A stretch of 64,000 nucleotides of DNA from assembly GCA_947000775.1 (NCBI GenBank), contig CAMQGK010000341.1, forward strand, positions 9,140,501-9,204,500, in the 5' to 3' direction. The translations under genes were made by a program, and so were the position numbers. This document shows, one piece after another, positions 13,924 to 25,468 of the stretch. Numbering within the stretch: position 1 is the first letter of the stretch; every line of letters begins with the position of its first letter. The notes beneath the pieces were generated by a model, which was not told the origin of the DNA, ran no database searches, and worked only from the letters and a program-made list of their open reading frames with translations. This DNA comes from Pterois miles (taxonomy: Eukaryota > Chordata > Actinopteri > Perciformes > Scorpaenidae).

Positions 13924-14404
13924 GCCCTGAGACTCATGGATTTTTTCTTCTGCATCTCCTGATGCTCCAGTTTCTACAGTGTCTTTAGCTGTCGTTTAGC
14001 ATCAGCACAGGTCTGCAGAGACAAACAAATAGCAAGGGGTGTGTCTACATAGCTTTCAGACACAGATAAAATATCCCAGACAGAAGTGGGGCTGGAGAAA
14101 ACGCTAACTTTACACAAAAATGACAGCTGTCAGAGAGGTCAGAGTGCAGAGGCAGCGAGGAACAGTGCCCTCGGAGCAAGAATGGCTTTGGTGTCTTTGT
14201 CAGGAGTTACTTTACAGACTCTAACCACAAAGCAGCCAAGAGGAATGACCAGATTAAACAAACTTTGTGTCACATCTACACATTTTCAGATTTTTGCATG
14301 TCATTTTAACACCCTGTTCTCATCCCCAACTCTTTTACATACAGACACACGGGCACAGTTTGAACACAACTTTGAATGTTAAGTTTGAATTCAAACAAAA
14401 CTGC

Positions 14405-14434
14405 TTGGTTATGTTTAGGCAACACAACTGCTTG
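14405..14434 (+). repeat. Short dispersed repeat, partner at 54567-54597
   Basis: The block TTGGTTATGTTTAGGCAACA and the ten bases after it match, inverted, the sequence at 54567-54597 (GTTGCCTAAACCTAACCAG). It looks like a fragment of a dispersed fish repeat of unknown class. Confidence 0.5.
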
Positions 14435-14587
14435 TTTAGGTTTAGGAAAGTTCATGGTTTGGGTTCAAATAAGTACAATAAGTTTGTCATCGGTCAGTGG
14501 TTGACTTTTGGTTTTACACAGGACACAAACCCATCCATTCACCCCGTCCTCATCCTAGTGCAGACTTCCTCGCTCTTTGTTAGGGGT

Positions 14588-14790
14588 GTAAAAAAATATC
14601 AGTACACTTGAGTATTACAGTATTATATTTTTTGATACTGTATTGATTCACAAAAAGCACTATTGATTATTAATCAATAGATTACATGCAAAGATTCCTT
14701 GCAGACAGTGGCTCAGATTGCACAAAAAGTGGTGTTATAATGTTGGATGTTACATATGCGTACTTCCTCTGAGTTTCTAAGTTTGCTGCA
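14588..14790 (-). repeat. Dispersed repeat family C, copy 1
   Basis: The core AAGCACTATTGATTATTAAT followed by TAGATTACATGCAAAGATT is, inverted, the core at 23230-23270. The two copies lie in opposite orientations. It is A+T-rich and noncoding; its ends are not resolved. Class unknown, possibly a hAT-like non-autonomous element. Confidence 0.5.
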
Positions 14791-16127
14791 GCTTTTGCAG
14801 GCACGCAAAAAGCAAAGCAGGCTGGAGATTGTCTACAAGAAAGTCATTAACATTTTACAGCTGTGATAATGTAGCTTAGTTTTTCACGAGGGAAAGAGGA
14901 GGCACATGCAACAGATCCCCGACATTTCACTCGAGGCTCGACTAAGATATTCGTCCGTCCATGGGTCGCAATTACCATTCTAACGCTGCTCGAGCCCCTT
15001 GGTGTGGGTGGGCCACTTTAATGAGACTTTTTAATTAACACAGGCGTTTCATGGCTCTGCTCAACATTTAGGGTGCACTGTTCAGGGTGCTTCTTGGTGC
15101 CTCTTTCTTACCCCTCGGCCGCCAGGCAGATGGTCAGTTATTAGCAGCAATTAAAGCTCCATCATTGATCATGGTTTGTAATTGTGTTTAATTTGAAATG
15201 TATTAATGATTAAAAGCTGCAGCTGCATGGTGTGCATGTTAATGGGGATGGGGACCAACATGGGGATACAAGGTGTCAGTGGAAACATCTCATAGGGCTC
15301 ACCCTCTCTGTTACCAGCAGACTCTTCCAATTACATGAGCAGGCAGTCCTGCACATAGCATTAGCTCAGTTTCAGAGAATACTCATTAGCCAAAGCTCGT
15401 TTCATCACTCCTCATTTGTTTATTTGTGTAGCTGATTTAGAATTAAAGTGGTAAACACATTGTAAACAAAGCTAATATTATTTGGAGGCAAACTGCATGC
15501 AATGACATTTTCTGGATCTAATGAAGACAAAATGGTGTCTTTGTTGTGGATGGGGGTTCTTGAGGGAGCTGCGAGACCTTACAGAGAATAAAGTAGGTCA
15601 GCCGGCTGACATAGGGTGCCTGTGGACATGTTCTTTATGCTGCTATTGCTTCGCACACAGCAGCCTCGCACAGAGAGGAAGGGACCATAGTTAACATTGG
15701 TAACAGCTTGTCATTAGAGGAAAACATCCTGGAGGTATTTATTTGATCATCCAAATGGTTCTTGTCCATCATATTGTGGAGTAAAACAGATGAAGACAGT
15801 GTGCTGAATCTGATGTGTGGTTGGGTATGATTGTGTGTCTGTGTATTTACGTGCTTCTTGGCATCAAACCTGATACAACGCTGTGTGGAAGAAGAGCATG
15901 ATTTCCATCTGATTGTAGATCATGTAAAATAGTTCAGCCGAGACACGACAGGCAAAACACTGTTTTTATACACTGGTCAATTCTAAGATTTTGGACTATT
16001 TTGCTTTGATAACATGTCTTCTTTAAGACTCTTGGAAAGAAAACATCCAAAATACACGTTTAGTTGTTTATTTTGCCACTTTCTTTATTTGTGTCTGTAC
16101 CGTTCTCCTAAATTCTCTGAATTGTAA
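14791..16127. other. Unique noncoding, no gene seen
   Basis: No exon, RNA gene or recognised repeat. The frame at 15232-15435 has no domain. Confidence 0.5.
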
Positions 16128-16270
16128 AATAATGATTTATTCGCACATTTAAACATAACATTTGAGAAAACTTGTAATAAACAATTGTCTTAATGTAAGT
16201 AATAAAGTGGGGAAGCTTTATGGTGATATCTGTTAGTTATTCTTTTTAACCTATTCACCCGTAGTATCTT
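16128..16270 (+). repeat. Diverged direct repeat, unit 1
   Basis: It shares with 16568-16725 the ordered blocks CATTTAAACATAA, GAAAACTTGTAAT, ATTGT, TAATGTAAGTAATAAA, GTGATATCTRTTAGTTA and TTATTCACC-like. The copies have substitutions and small indels, so the duplication is old. The minus-strand 63-codon frame at 16190-16381 is not a gene. Confidence 0.8.
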
Positions 16271-16567
16271 GCCAAATGTATGGCATTTTACAGTAAATAT
16301 TTTTAATGGCCGTTTTCTCAAAATGAGTTTTCTCTCAGACTCTGAGCCAGAAATCTCTTCTTCAGTATCACTTACATACATAAAACTTTCCAGTTTAATT
16401 TCTATCTATATTCTTAATGTTTTTACAGAAAGTTAGAAGCTATTAAAAGCAATATGTAAACTCCCCTCTGTAAAAACCTTTGACTCTAATATGTCAACAA
16501 AATGAAACAAGAATTTTGAACCTGGCTTTATCCCATGTTCTGGAAAGGTATGCAAATTAGGATATAT

Positions 16568-16725
16568 TTAATAAGATGATGACTCATTGCATATTTAAAC
16601 ATAAAATTTCAGAAAACTTGTAATGCAGAAAATAATTGTTGTAATGTAAGTAATAAACTGGGAGAGTTTCACTGTGATATCTATTAGTTAAACATTTATT
16701 ACCTTATTCACCTGGAGTGCCTCCC
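16568..16725 (+). repeat. Diverged direct repeat, unit 2
   Basis: This is the second copy of the unit at 16128-16270, about 440 bases downstream in the same orientation. The spacing would fit a small element with long terminal repeats or a local segmental duplication; no primer-binding site or coding sequence is visible between them. A short GATA tract follows at 16787-16804. Confidence 0.8.
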
Positions 16726-17277
16726 CTTAAAGCATATTACAGCAGGACATAAAGTGATCACAAGATCTGGTTCTACCATCCTTTCATAGATAGATAGATA
16801 GATATGTAGTTAGTTGGTTATTTAGTTAGTTCACAATGGCGCCCTGCAGATGCACAATGAAAAATACGTTATCCAAAAAAAAGCGTAAACTGTTTGCCAG
16901 TCCCATATTCATATATAGGGCAACCAAGATAAAGCATTCCAGTCTTAAAAGCGATGATACATGAAATAGTAGCTTATTAAGGATGGCTTTGTAAATAGAA
17001 AAGAGACAACATTGTTCCCTTCGACTTATAAGTGATGGCCATCATAGAGGATACTCGGCCCCTATCTAAGGTAATAAATCTAAGACAGCCAGCATCACGG
17101 GACTGGGGCTACGGGCAGCAGCATGTAAATCACATCTGCATTGTTAAGCACTGATAGAAATGTTGCAGCCTACTGCTAAAAGTGAGGCACTGCTTATTTG
17201 TATAAAAGAAACCTAATTTCTATTTAAATTCTTGATGTCATTCTGTTAAATAACAGAAAGCAGACAGGCAAAGCAAA

Positions 17278-17545
17278 AGTGCACTGTATTCAGGTGAAGA
17301 AGATGAACCTTTTTTTAAAGTCTTATTTTGATGCAAAAAGGTGTTAATTAGCAGAAATGTGGCGCGACGTGAAAGTGAAAGCAGTGGTCTGTTGATTTAA
17401 GTTTTGGTAAAAATATGTTGGTACAATTTTATTTTGCTTGAGATGCACTGTGAATAAGGACCGGTCTTATTATGGTGCAAAGATTTGAGCATCAGCAGGA
17501 ATGTAGCACCACATGGAAGTGAAACAGTGCTCTGTTATTTAAATG
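17278..17545 (+). repeat. Old tandem duplication of about 142 bp
   Basis: The blocks TGCACTGTATTCAGG, TCTTATTTTGATGCAAA, AGCAGAAATGTGGC, GAAAGTGAAAGCAGTG and CTGTTGATTTAA of the first unit (17278-17401) recur in order as TGCACTGTGAATAAGG, TCTTATTATGGTGCAAA, AGCAGGAATGTAGC, GGAAGTGAAACAGTG and CTGTTATTTAA in the second (about 17444-17542). Confidence 0.7.
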
Positions 17546-17559
17546 CATAATATTTTGTT

Positions 17560-17648
17560 CCTAAAATCAATGAATAATTATGATAAAGAATCAATATTGA
17601 TCAGAATAATTGCGATTATCATTTTGGCCATTATTGTGCAGCCCTACA
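17560..17648. mobile_element. hAT-like terminus fragment (tentative)
   Basis: The run ATTGCGATTATCATTTTGGC followed by CATTATTGTGCAGCCCTAC ends in the inverse of GTAGGGCTGCAC, a common fish hAT-type end, also similar to the ends of the element at 40796-41167. No left end is found, so it is a fragment at best. Confidence 0.4.
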
Positions 17649-19155
17649 GCAGACTAACAATTCTGTAGAATAAGATATAAGTAAGTAATTTATAACTACC
17701 TCACATTGTGCTAGACCTTGTTGATATGTATTGCATGTTGAGCAGTTTAAGCAGCTTTAAAGACTGAAAATCTCATAAAATGGGTGTCGTTGCCGCTGCC
17801 GGCAGGAGGAATCGTGAACAGATTGACAGCTACAGTTGATGACAGGAAATCTCTCCTACTGCTCAGGCTCTTGTTTATTGATTTGTTGTCAAGAATGTTA
17901 TAAAGGAATCTGCAAAAATCCCAGCGTTACTGTTGACCGCACGCTATGAGTGACAGTCAATTAAAATAGGAATGGGATCTTTGGAGCGACACTATCCAGA
18001 TGAAGAGTCCGTGTGCCAAGAGCAGCAGTCTCCAGAGTTAACAACAAAACAGATACTTGGACTCGCTCGGAAACTGTTAAAAGAAAAGAGCTTAGCTGCT
18101 GAAATATGGGGGGGCTATTTGTTTTTGTATTACATGAATGCCTAAGCTTAGACTAATTTTCCACTGGAGAATTGTTTCATGATATTTTCTCGTATTAATT
18201 AGTGCATGGTTAACACTGATTAGTGTTATATGTTTCGACATAGATCAGGGCTGACATTGATCGTGTGCTGTAATATTAGGTCGTAACACAAATCAAAGCT
18301 GTTAGGAAAGAATTACCTTGTTTTCAGGAGTATTTTTGCAGAGCTGTGTCTGTGGCAGATTGTTTATATGCTAACACCACGTGTCAACATGCACTTTAAA
18401 GTGCTCTGCAGTTGAGTTCGGTGGAGGAAGCAAAGTATCCTTTCACCCTTGTGGATTTCAAGCCAAACGTAATGCAAGCCTGTTCTCTCCTCTTCTGATA
18501 TCTCAAACAGCCACATGTTTGTATTGAAAATTATTCGGAAATGTTTTTTTTTTCTTCCTCTCTTTCGTCTCAAAACACTTGCTTCTGTAAAGCTGCAATC
18601 CCCTTTACAGCCGAGCTCTCCGCTGTGCAGCACTAGTGCTTTTGTATGTCGATAAGAGTTTGTGAGTGCATGCGTCTTTGATCTGCCCTACCGGAGAAGA
18701 TGTTGGCGGTTTAGCGGGGAGATGCCGGTGTTTACTGTTGAGCTTAGATACCCCCCCTGCATACTCCACATTGAGCGGCTCTGTGTGCTGCTGTACTGTG
18801 GTTAGCCCTTTTCAAGCGTGCCTCCCAATTCTGTCGACTAGCTTGTTCTCTTCAAAGAGGAGGCTTTAAACACAGGCAGGCACATCATGAGAATAAAATG
18901 ATTCAATGCAAAGTAATACCCCTTGGTAATTGAAAAGTGATGAGCCCTTACCAGTGGGCTCTGCAAGGAATGCTGGTCAGTGAATTTTGAGAGCAGACAC
19001 ATATACACCAAAGTCCTCATTTCACACCAAGATAGTAATTAATATCTAGTTATTTTCCATAATCGTTTAGAAAGACATGCATGTGTTGTTTTATATAATT
19101 TCACATGCTTGATGTGAAATAATTAACAAATTGTGAAACTCAAGCTCAAATTGAA
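17649..19155. other. Unique noncoding, no gene seen
   Basis: No exon or recognised repeat. Open frames on both strands (18364-18633 minus, 18666-18869 plus) lack domains. Confidence 0.5.
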
Positions 19156-19468
19156 GGGGACCAATTGCGATTTTGTGCTTCTCCTGTTTCCTTTAGTGTG
19201 TTATATAGTTTTTTGTGCATGTAAAATGTCTGCAAAGTTATAAAGTCCAACATCCTCACCAAAGGGAGTTACTCTCCCCGACAGAAACGCTGCTCCTGAA
19301 CTGCCTGAAACACCTCACCTGGAAGTCCTGCCTCCTCTGTGACGTAGTGATGTTACCAAGTAGCGCCTATGCCTAGCTGCCTTTGCCTAACATTAAAGCA
19401 TGTAAATATGTTCAAGTGGAAACCTCCCAATACAAGTTTGCACCTGAAAATGAGCATAATAGGTCTGC
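19156..19468 (+). mobile_element. GGGGAC-ended DNA element, copy 2
   Basis: It starts GGGGACCAATTGCG and ends with CACCTGAAAATGAGCATAAT plus AGGTCTGC. The start and the inverted end resemble each other (GACCTATTATGCTCATTTT), giving imperfect terminal inverted repeats. The block GTTATATAGTTTTTTGTGCA and TCTGCAAAGTTATAAAG recurs in the copy at 25469-25988. Internally shorter than that copy. Non-autonomous DNA transposon inferred. Confidence 0.7.
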
Positions 19469-20416
19469 TTTAGTTGTTCTTAGGAAAAGTAATTTGATAT
19501 GCCGGTGAATGTACACGAATCATTCTCAGAGAGACATTTACAAGAACAACAGGAGCTCACAAAGACTATTCAATGGATGCTGTCTGTGTGATTTCTACTG
19601 CTGTTTGAATATGACAACCATTTCACCCAGTTACTCACGGGGATTGTACTGTATTGATCTCCATTGATGATTTCCTTGTGTTCCCTCTGCTTTGCACCGC
19701 GTGACCTTTGGACGACTCAGGCGCACACAAAGACAAAGGGCACAGCGCTGCAAATGAGATATAGATCCTGTGCAGATGTGCAGACCACGGCATGGATTAT
19801 TGTTGTGGATCGTGTCGTTATAGTTCTCATGTCCATTTTTGTGGGAAGATTACTGACCGCCAGTTAATGTGACCTTCACAGGGATTACAGAATGAGGGGA
19901 TCAATTCCAACAGTTTGACAAGTCAGTTGGCTTTATCATGATTAATACAGCCGTTGTGCCGACAGCCAGATCCTGAAAGCTCTTATTATAATCATGTCAA
20001 GGTCTCTTTGAACTTACCAACAAGTAAATAATGTTTGATATGATGTAGCCACCATGTCTCACCTTGACCCTTTAACCACTGTCATCAATTAGTGGTTTGT
20101 CTTCTCTATGTTAGATATTTTCTTGCTCTCTGGGTTTTTTTTTAAGGAGAGCGAGAGGATGCAGCAAACTTCCTTTGCGCTCATTTTTTGCTGTGCCCAT
20201 GATAATCATTGCAAAGAAGCCTCAGTAGTTAAAAAGTGTGCCCATCTGGTGAGGAAACTGGGACAAAGTGTACTTTAGAGGGAACAGAGGATAACTCTCC
20301 TGGCCTTTAGGGCTGGAGCTGGGGAGAGCCAAGTGCTCTGAAATAGTTAGGTAAAGATGCTTATTTTTTCATTCCCTTTTTATTTTTAGATACTCCTTGG
20401 GGGAAGTTGCATTTGT
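19469..20416. other. Unique noncoding, no gene seen
   Basis: No exon or repeat recognised. The 67-codon frame at 19664-19867 has no domain. Confidence 0.45.
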
Positions 20417-21008
20417 GTGGTTGCAAAGGTCATCAATTTAAGTTTCCCTTTTCACTTGTTAATGAATGCTTGCTCTGCGAAGAGACCTGTAACTCTACAT
20501 ATCTGGTCACGACACGGAGACCTGGCTCGTGAGTCTGTATGGATGTCAGCAATGTTCAATACTAATGACGTACTGGCGTCAGGAGACGAGTTCACAAATT
20601 GGTGTTTCAACTCCCGGCCTCTATTGCAATGCTTTTCCCTGCCCAATCTCCAAGGATTCGGGCCGCCCCAATTCAAGCGTTCAGAGCATCATTATTCTCG
20701 CAACTCTTATCTAGAGATGGGATCAATAAATCTATGGATCCAGCCCTGACTGGACTGTGGTGTCCACCAACCTCCTCTATTTTTCCCCTTGTCAATCCAC
20801 GAGAACACTTATCTGCTGGAACATGCTGATGCATTGTGTGACGCCTTGGCGAATGTTCATTAAGTTGTTTTTCAATGAGAAGCAGGGATCAATAGCAGAC
20901 CGTGGTGATTCATGCATACCCAGCCCTATGCATCTGTGCCGATCTCTCCTAAGGATTAGCATGCCGGAAGACACCGATAATATGAAGGAGTCAATTAGTA
21001 GCTCATGA
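20417..21008. other. Stop-poor unique island, candidate conserved noncoding block
   Basis: Over about 590 bases there are open frames in all three plus frames (20417-20749, 20529-20714, 20599-20829, 20757-21008) and on the minus strand (20452-20676, 20792-20974). None of the products resembles a known protein. The base composition is balanced and no repeat motif is present, unlike the A+T-rich flanks. An AG/GT exon framework is not evident. The pattern fits either a conserved regulatory block or an unrecognised exon; neither can be proven from one sequence. Confidence 0.35.
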
Positions 21009-22644
21009 AATATAAATGATTATGCAGGTAAAAGCTGAAATTGCACTTAGAATTTTTTTTCAAATCGCAATTAAAAGTTTCTCATTCAAAAGCCTGAATA
21101 GCACTATAGTAATAATCTGGCACTTACATTTTAAAAGTGTTGCTATCAATGAATAATGTATCCTCATCCTCGCTCATTATAAATGGGATAAGCCTTTGGA
21201 ACTGACATCTCTTCTTTGTTGTGACTGGCTTGTTATAAGCTCCTAAACAATATTCAGCTTCAACAGAAATATAGTGGACAGCTAATTCACAGGCTTGGCA
21301 GGATTAACAGGGTTGTCTCCTCTTCACGAAGCACACACCCATGGGGCTTTGAACCGAAATACCCACATCCTGCGCTGCCTTCCTCTCTTTTTTTTTTCAA
21401 AATTACATTTGAAACGTTACCAAGGTGAACCAATCAATACTATGCCAACTCTGCCGTGCAGAACTAAGTTCAGGGTTGTGGTTTGAGGATATAACCTTCT
21501 GAGGATCCACAATTGACAAAAATATCTATCTTTTTTTGTTGTTGTTTTTTTTTTTGTCAGACAACACAGCGTAGTCTTATGTATGTGCTTTCTGTTTACA
21601 CAGTCTCACCTTAATCATGCATACATTACCAGGAGGAATATCACCAAAGCCTCAAGATGCACTTCCTCTAACCTCCCACTGGCAGCCCTGTCACTCTGAA
21701 CAAACACTAAAACCATCGTGATAGAGGAAGCCTCTCTATCAGTTGTTGCACAGGTGCCACTGGCAGGCATAACAGCGTAGAGTATGTGGCATTTAGAGTT
21801 TAGCTTAGTTTAAAGCAAGCATTTGCAATCGTTGAAACTTAATTTTCAACCCGAAATGAATTAATTCAGCAGCAAGCTGGTTACAGTTTTCTGTAATTGT
21901 GATTGTAAATTGAGCATTAAACTATTTAGAACTTCACTATGGATCCGCTTAATTGATGCATTCATGACAGATCACTACAATTATTACACTAATAAGCTGT
22001 AATTTTATGTTGTTTTTATGGCAGCTCAAGGTAGATAATTTTATAAGTACAGTACTCTATGTCTGTTTTATTGCTAAGAAAACACCAAACGAATCCTAAC
22101 ATTATTCATGCTGGGATTTGATAGTTTGAGTCTGTCAGAAACAGAACAGTTATATGGAGCTATTTTCCGGTGTTATTTGTCTTTGGCTGATATATAATTC
22201 CACGCTCATGGTGAACGTGGTTGGAAATACTGTCGTTATGGAGCCGTGCCAGTTGCAATATGTGTATTTTTCAGAGAGGATGGTTTACTCCATCTGTCAA
22301 ATGGTATGAATCTGGGACATACTGCTTGCCTCGCTGTCTGAGGTGCCTTCCATGTCACTGTGAGGTGGAGAGTTTGAATCAGGCCGTGAACCTTTGGCAT
22401 ATGTCATCCCACTCTTTCTTTCTCCGTGTTTCCTGTCCCTCGCCACTGTCAGCCAAGAATGGTTTATGGAAATATTTTTGGGAAACAGCAGACTTATCTT
22501 ATACAACTATAAACTGGTTACTCATATCTTATTTTTTTTTTACAATATTACATCATTTTGCAGTCACTTGCGGCATCATATTGTTAAATTCTTTTTGTAA
22601 ATTGATTAGATTAGATTATATATGGGAGATATGGTCATCTATTT
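21009..22644. other. Noncoding, no gene supported
   Basis: The 149-codon plus frame at 22221-22670 runs into the SINE at 22645 and its last residues are SINE sequence, so it is accidental. T-rich tracts occur at 21388-21397 and 21546-21555. Confidence 0.5.
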
Positions 22645-23024
22645 GGGCTGCACGGTGGTGCAGTGGTTAGCGCTGTCGCCTCACAGCAAGAGGGTCGCAG
22701 GTTCGATTCCAGCTTGCGGCTCTTCTGTGTGGAGTTTGCATGTTCTCCCCGTGTAAGCGTGGGTTCTCTCCGGGTACTCCGGCTTCCTCCCACAGTCCAA
22801 AGACATGCTGTTTAGGTTAATTGATTACTCTAAATTGCCCGTAGGTGTGGATGTGAGTGTGAATGGTTGTCTGTCTCTATGTTGTCTGTCTCTATGTGCC
22901 CTGCGATGGACTGGCGACCTGTCCAGGGTGAACCCCGCCTTCGCCCAATGCCAGCTGGGATCGGCTCCAGCCCCCCCCGCGACCCCTAACGGGATAAGCG
23001 GTTGACGGATGGATGGATGGATGG
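22645..23024 (+). mobile_element. Full-length tRNA-headed SINE with L2-like tail
   Basis: It has a tRNA-derived head with A and B boxes, a core containing GTGTGGAGTTTGCATGTTCT and CTCCGGGTACTCCGGCTTCC, and a LINE-like 3' part (GTGAATGGTTGTCTGTCTCT, GCGACCTGTCCAGGGTGAAC, CGCCCAATGCCAGCTGGGAT) ending in a (GGAT)n tail. It is flanked by a perfect 14-base direct repeat, ATGGTCATCTATTT, at 22631-22644 and 23025-23038: the target-site duplication of an endonuclease-type retrotransposition. The intact duplication and well-kept body suggest it is the youngest insertion in the window. The tail resembles fish L2-clade LINEs (family knowledge), which would be its mobilising partner. Confidence 0.9.
22656..22710 (+). 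promoter_or_regulatory. SINE internal RNA polymerase III promoter (A and B boxes)
   Basis: The A box TGGTGCAGTGG (22656-22666) and B box GGTTCGATTCC (22700-22710) both fit the tRNA consensus exactly and lie at tRNA-like spacing (33 bases between). They belong to the SINE; the sequence downstream does not fold as a tRNA gene. Confidence 0.85.
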
Positions 23025-23066
23025 ATGGTCATCTATTTTTACTGTATAAACAGCTACACATGACAT

Positions 23067-23420
23067 TCAGGGATGTGTATTAGCAAGAATCTGGTGATAT
23101 GATACATATCATAAGGGGATTACGATGCCACCATATGTAAAAAAAAAAAAAAAGTGAGTAAAAATCTGCATTTATCACAGTCCCTGTAACACCAACATCA
23201 TAGTACGACTTTGCATTGACTGACTTAATCTTTGCATGTAAACTATTAATTAAAAATCAATAGTGTTTTTAGAGAAGCGATAAAGTCACAAAATAAAATT
23301 TTGTAAGATTTTCTTACACTAATATTGATATTTTAGTATGTTGTATTTGTTACTGCACAAGTGTATCAGTACACCCACATCCACTGGAAACTGTTATGAC
23401 TGCAGTGTGGAAGGCGATAT
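23067..23420 (+). repeat. Dispersed repeat family C, copy 2
   Basis: It is the opposite-orientation relative of 14588-14790, sharing CTTTGCATGTAAACTATTAA and AAAATCAATAGTGTTTTTA. An (A)15 tract lies inside near 23139. The start AGGGATGTGTATTAGCAAGA and GATACATATCATAAGGGG resemble hAT-type fish repeats. Noncoding. Confidence 0.5.
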
Positions 23421-25468
23421 TGCACAAGCTCAGATATAAACAGTTATTTGATGGCTACAGTCCCTTATTTCTGAAAGGGAAAACATTTTTTCTCACATTT
23501 TTGTATGCAGTCGTTGAATATTAAGTTATGGTTTCCGTCATGAATGTGCTCAAAATGCAAAATGGTGGTCTCCTCACTTAACCCTGGTGCTGGATCCTGG
23601 TGTGATGGTGGTGATGTATGGCAGTTGTGAGGCTGCTGAAACAGATGGGCCCTCAGTACAGTTGAGGACCAGCGAGGGTGGAGATCCACAGATTGCTCTT
23701 TGTTACTACATTGGCGTGGCACTTCCTAATCTAGTGTAACTGATGGCAGAGGACGTCTTCCTCAGCTGCTCTCTCCCAGAGGCTTATCACTCTTTCCTTC
23801 ACTGTATCAATCACCTCAGAGTCAGGCCTTTTGGTCATGCAACATAGCCTAAGCTATACCTCCCATGGTGCCTCCAACTGTACTACATTACACTGTGTGT
23901 GTCTTCATCAATCCATGCCCCCCTCCACATGGTGACTTAAAATCTATGGTGAGTAGGAGACGTGGCGAAATGGGAAGAAAGCGAACAGCAGGTGGAAGTG
24001 GAAAAAAAGTTCCCAGTTAATATTAGTTTCACTTGTAACCTCTAAACAATGAAGATGAAGGACAACCTTTTGTCTGATCAGCTCTGCTGTGGTCGTGTTT
24101 CCTATTCATGCGCTAATTTGTACATCCCACTTACCTCTGGCTCAGTTTAGCAGGAACAGGAAATGATCGACCTCCCGTTGCTTACCCTGTGGGACACTGC
24201 TGACCACAGCACTCAGCTCTAACCGGCATTACAAAGACATCATCACAAACAGCATATGTGTGACTGATGGAGACCAACTGCCTTTGCTCAAAAGAACATT
24301 GACAACTGAGAGCATCTTTGAAGCAACATTGTAGTCATGTGATGGTTGCATCGGCCCTTGGGGCGAGCTGAAAATGCTCTTAAGTGAAAGGGATGAGTGG
24401 TGGGGGGGTGATTGAATGCTGTCAGAGAAAGGGGGATAGACAGGCTGTATGATCTAATGCTCTGCCAATTTATGGATCTGGCTTTAATGGAAAAGCTTGA
24501 TTTTTTTTTTTTAAATATATCTCACAGTCAGGGCAACCACATAGATAGTTGTTTTTAACCGTGATTACACAATGACATTTTGATGTGTTGCACAGCAATG
24601 TGAGGGACTCTTGAGAAACTGCAATATGCAGTCTAACCTTTGAATGAGAGCCGTCTTGCATTTTGCAGGTGGCTGTTTAAGATTTATGAGCTCTCTCACG
24701 AATCTTGTTCATCATGAGTAGATATTGACTCTCCGAGTGCCAGCAGAGCGAGCGGCGCTTTTGGACTGCAGCTCGAGAGCTGTCATTTTGTTAATAATTT
24801 GTAGCAGCTGACATCTGATGAAATGTATTATTAGGCCTGTCTCCAGTGACAAAGAATGAGGTGTTCATTTTCAATGTTTGTTACTATCGACTATATGATC
24901 TTTATACTAGAAAATAAAGTTAATGCTTACAATACTTCATATTGATAAAGTGAAACAGAAATATGTGTCTTATTCATATATGTGAGTATTTTATTTACAC
25001 CTGCTCTTGCAAAAACACAATGCTATTAGAAAAATTAATATTTTGTCTCAGTGCAGTGTCCTGGCCTCAATCAATGAGGTCTTTTTTTCTGGAATCACTC
25101 AGCGTATTGGAAATGTCAAATCCATCTTGGCGGCCTCTGTAATAAGTAGAGGGGTGCTGGCTTAAAGTCATTCATTTTGTTTTATTGACCATTGGATTCC
25201 ATAAGGAAAATCACACGCCGAGGCCTCAGTCACATGTTAATGAAAACACCGTGGACCTTGGATATATTGCCAGAGGTCCTTCCAGAGTCACAGCCATAGA
25301 GCATATTTGGACATGGCTGAGCTAAATCACATCAGCAGCGATGTCATGCACGTATAAAATTTGATTTTGCACAGAAATAATATTCCTCTAGGATTCCTGC
25401 TGTGATGTAACTTTTTCTGTGACTGAACGTCTGCCGGGACGTTTATGTCAGATAGCCCAAATATAAAA
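23421..25468. other. Unique noncoding, no gene seen
   Basis: No exon or repeat recognised. The minus frames at 23465-23722 and 24470-24661 lack domains. Confidence 0.5.

Noticed and set aside
22221..22670. 149-codon frame
   Set aside because: It ends inside the SINE at 22645 and has no domain or conserved motif.
22656..22727. Possible tRNA gene
   Set aside because: A and B boxes are present, but no acceptor stem or full cloverleaf; they are the promoter of a SINE with a target-site duplication.
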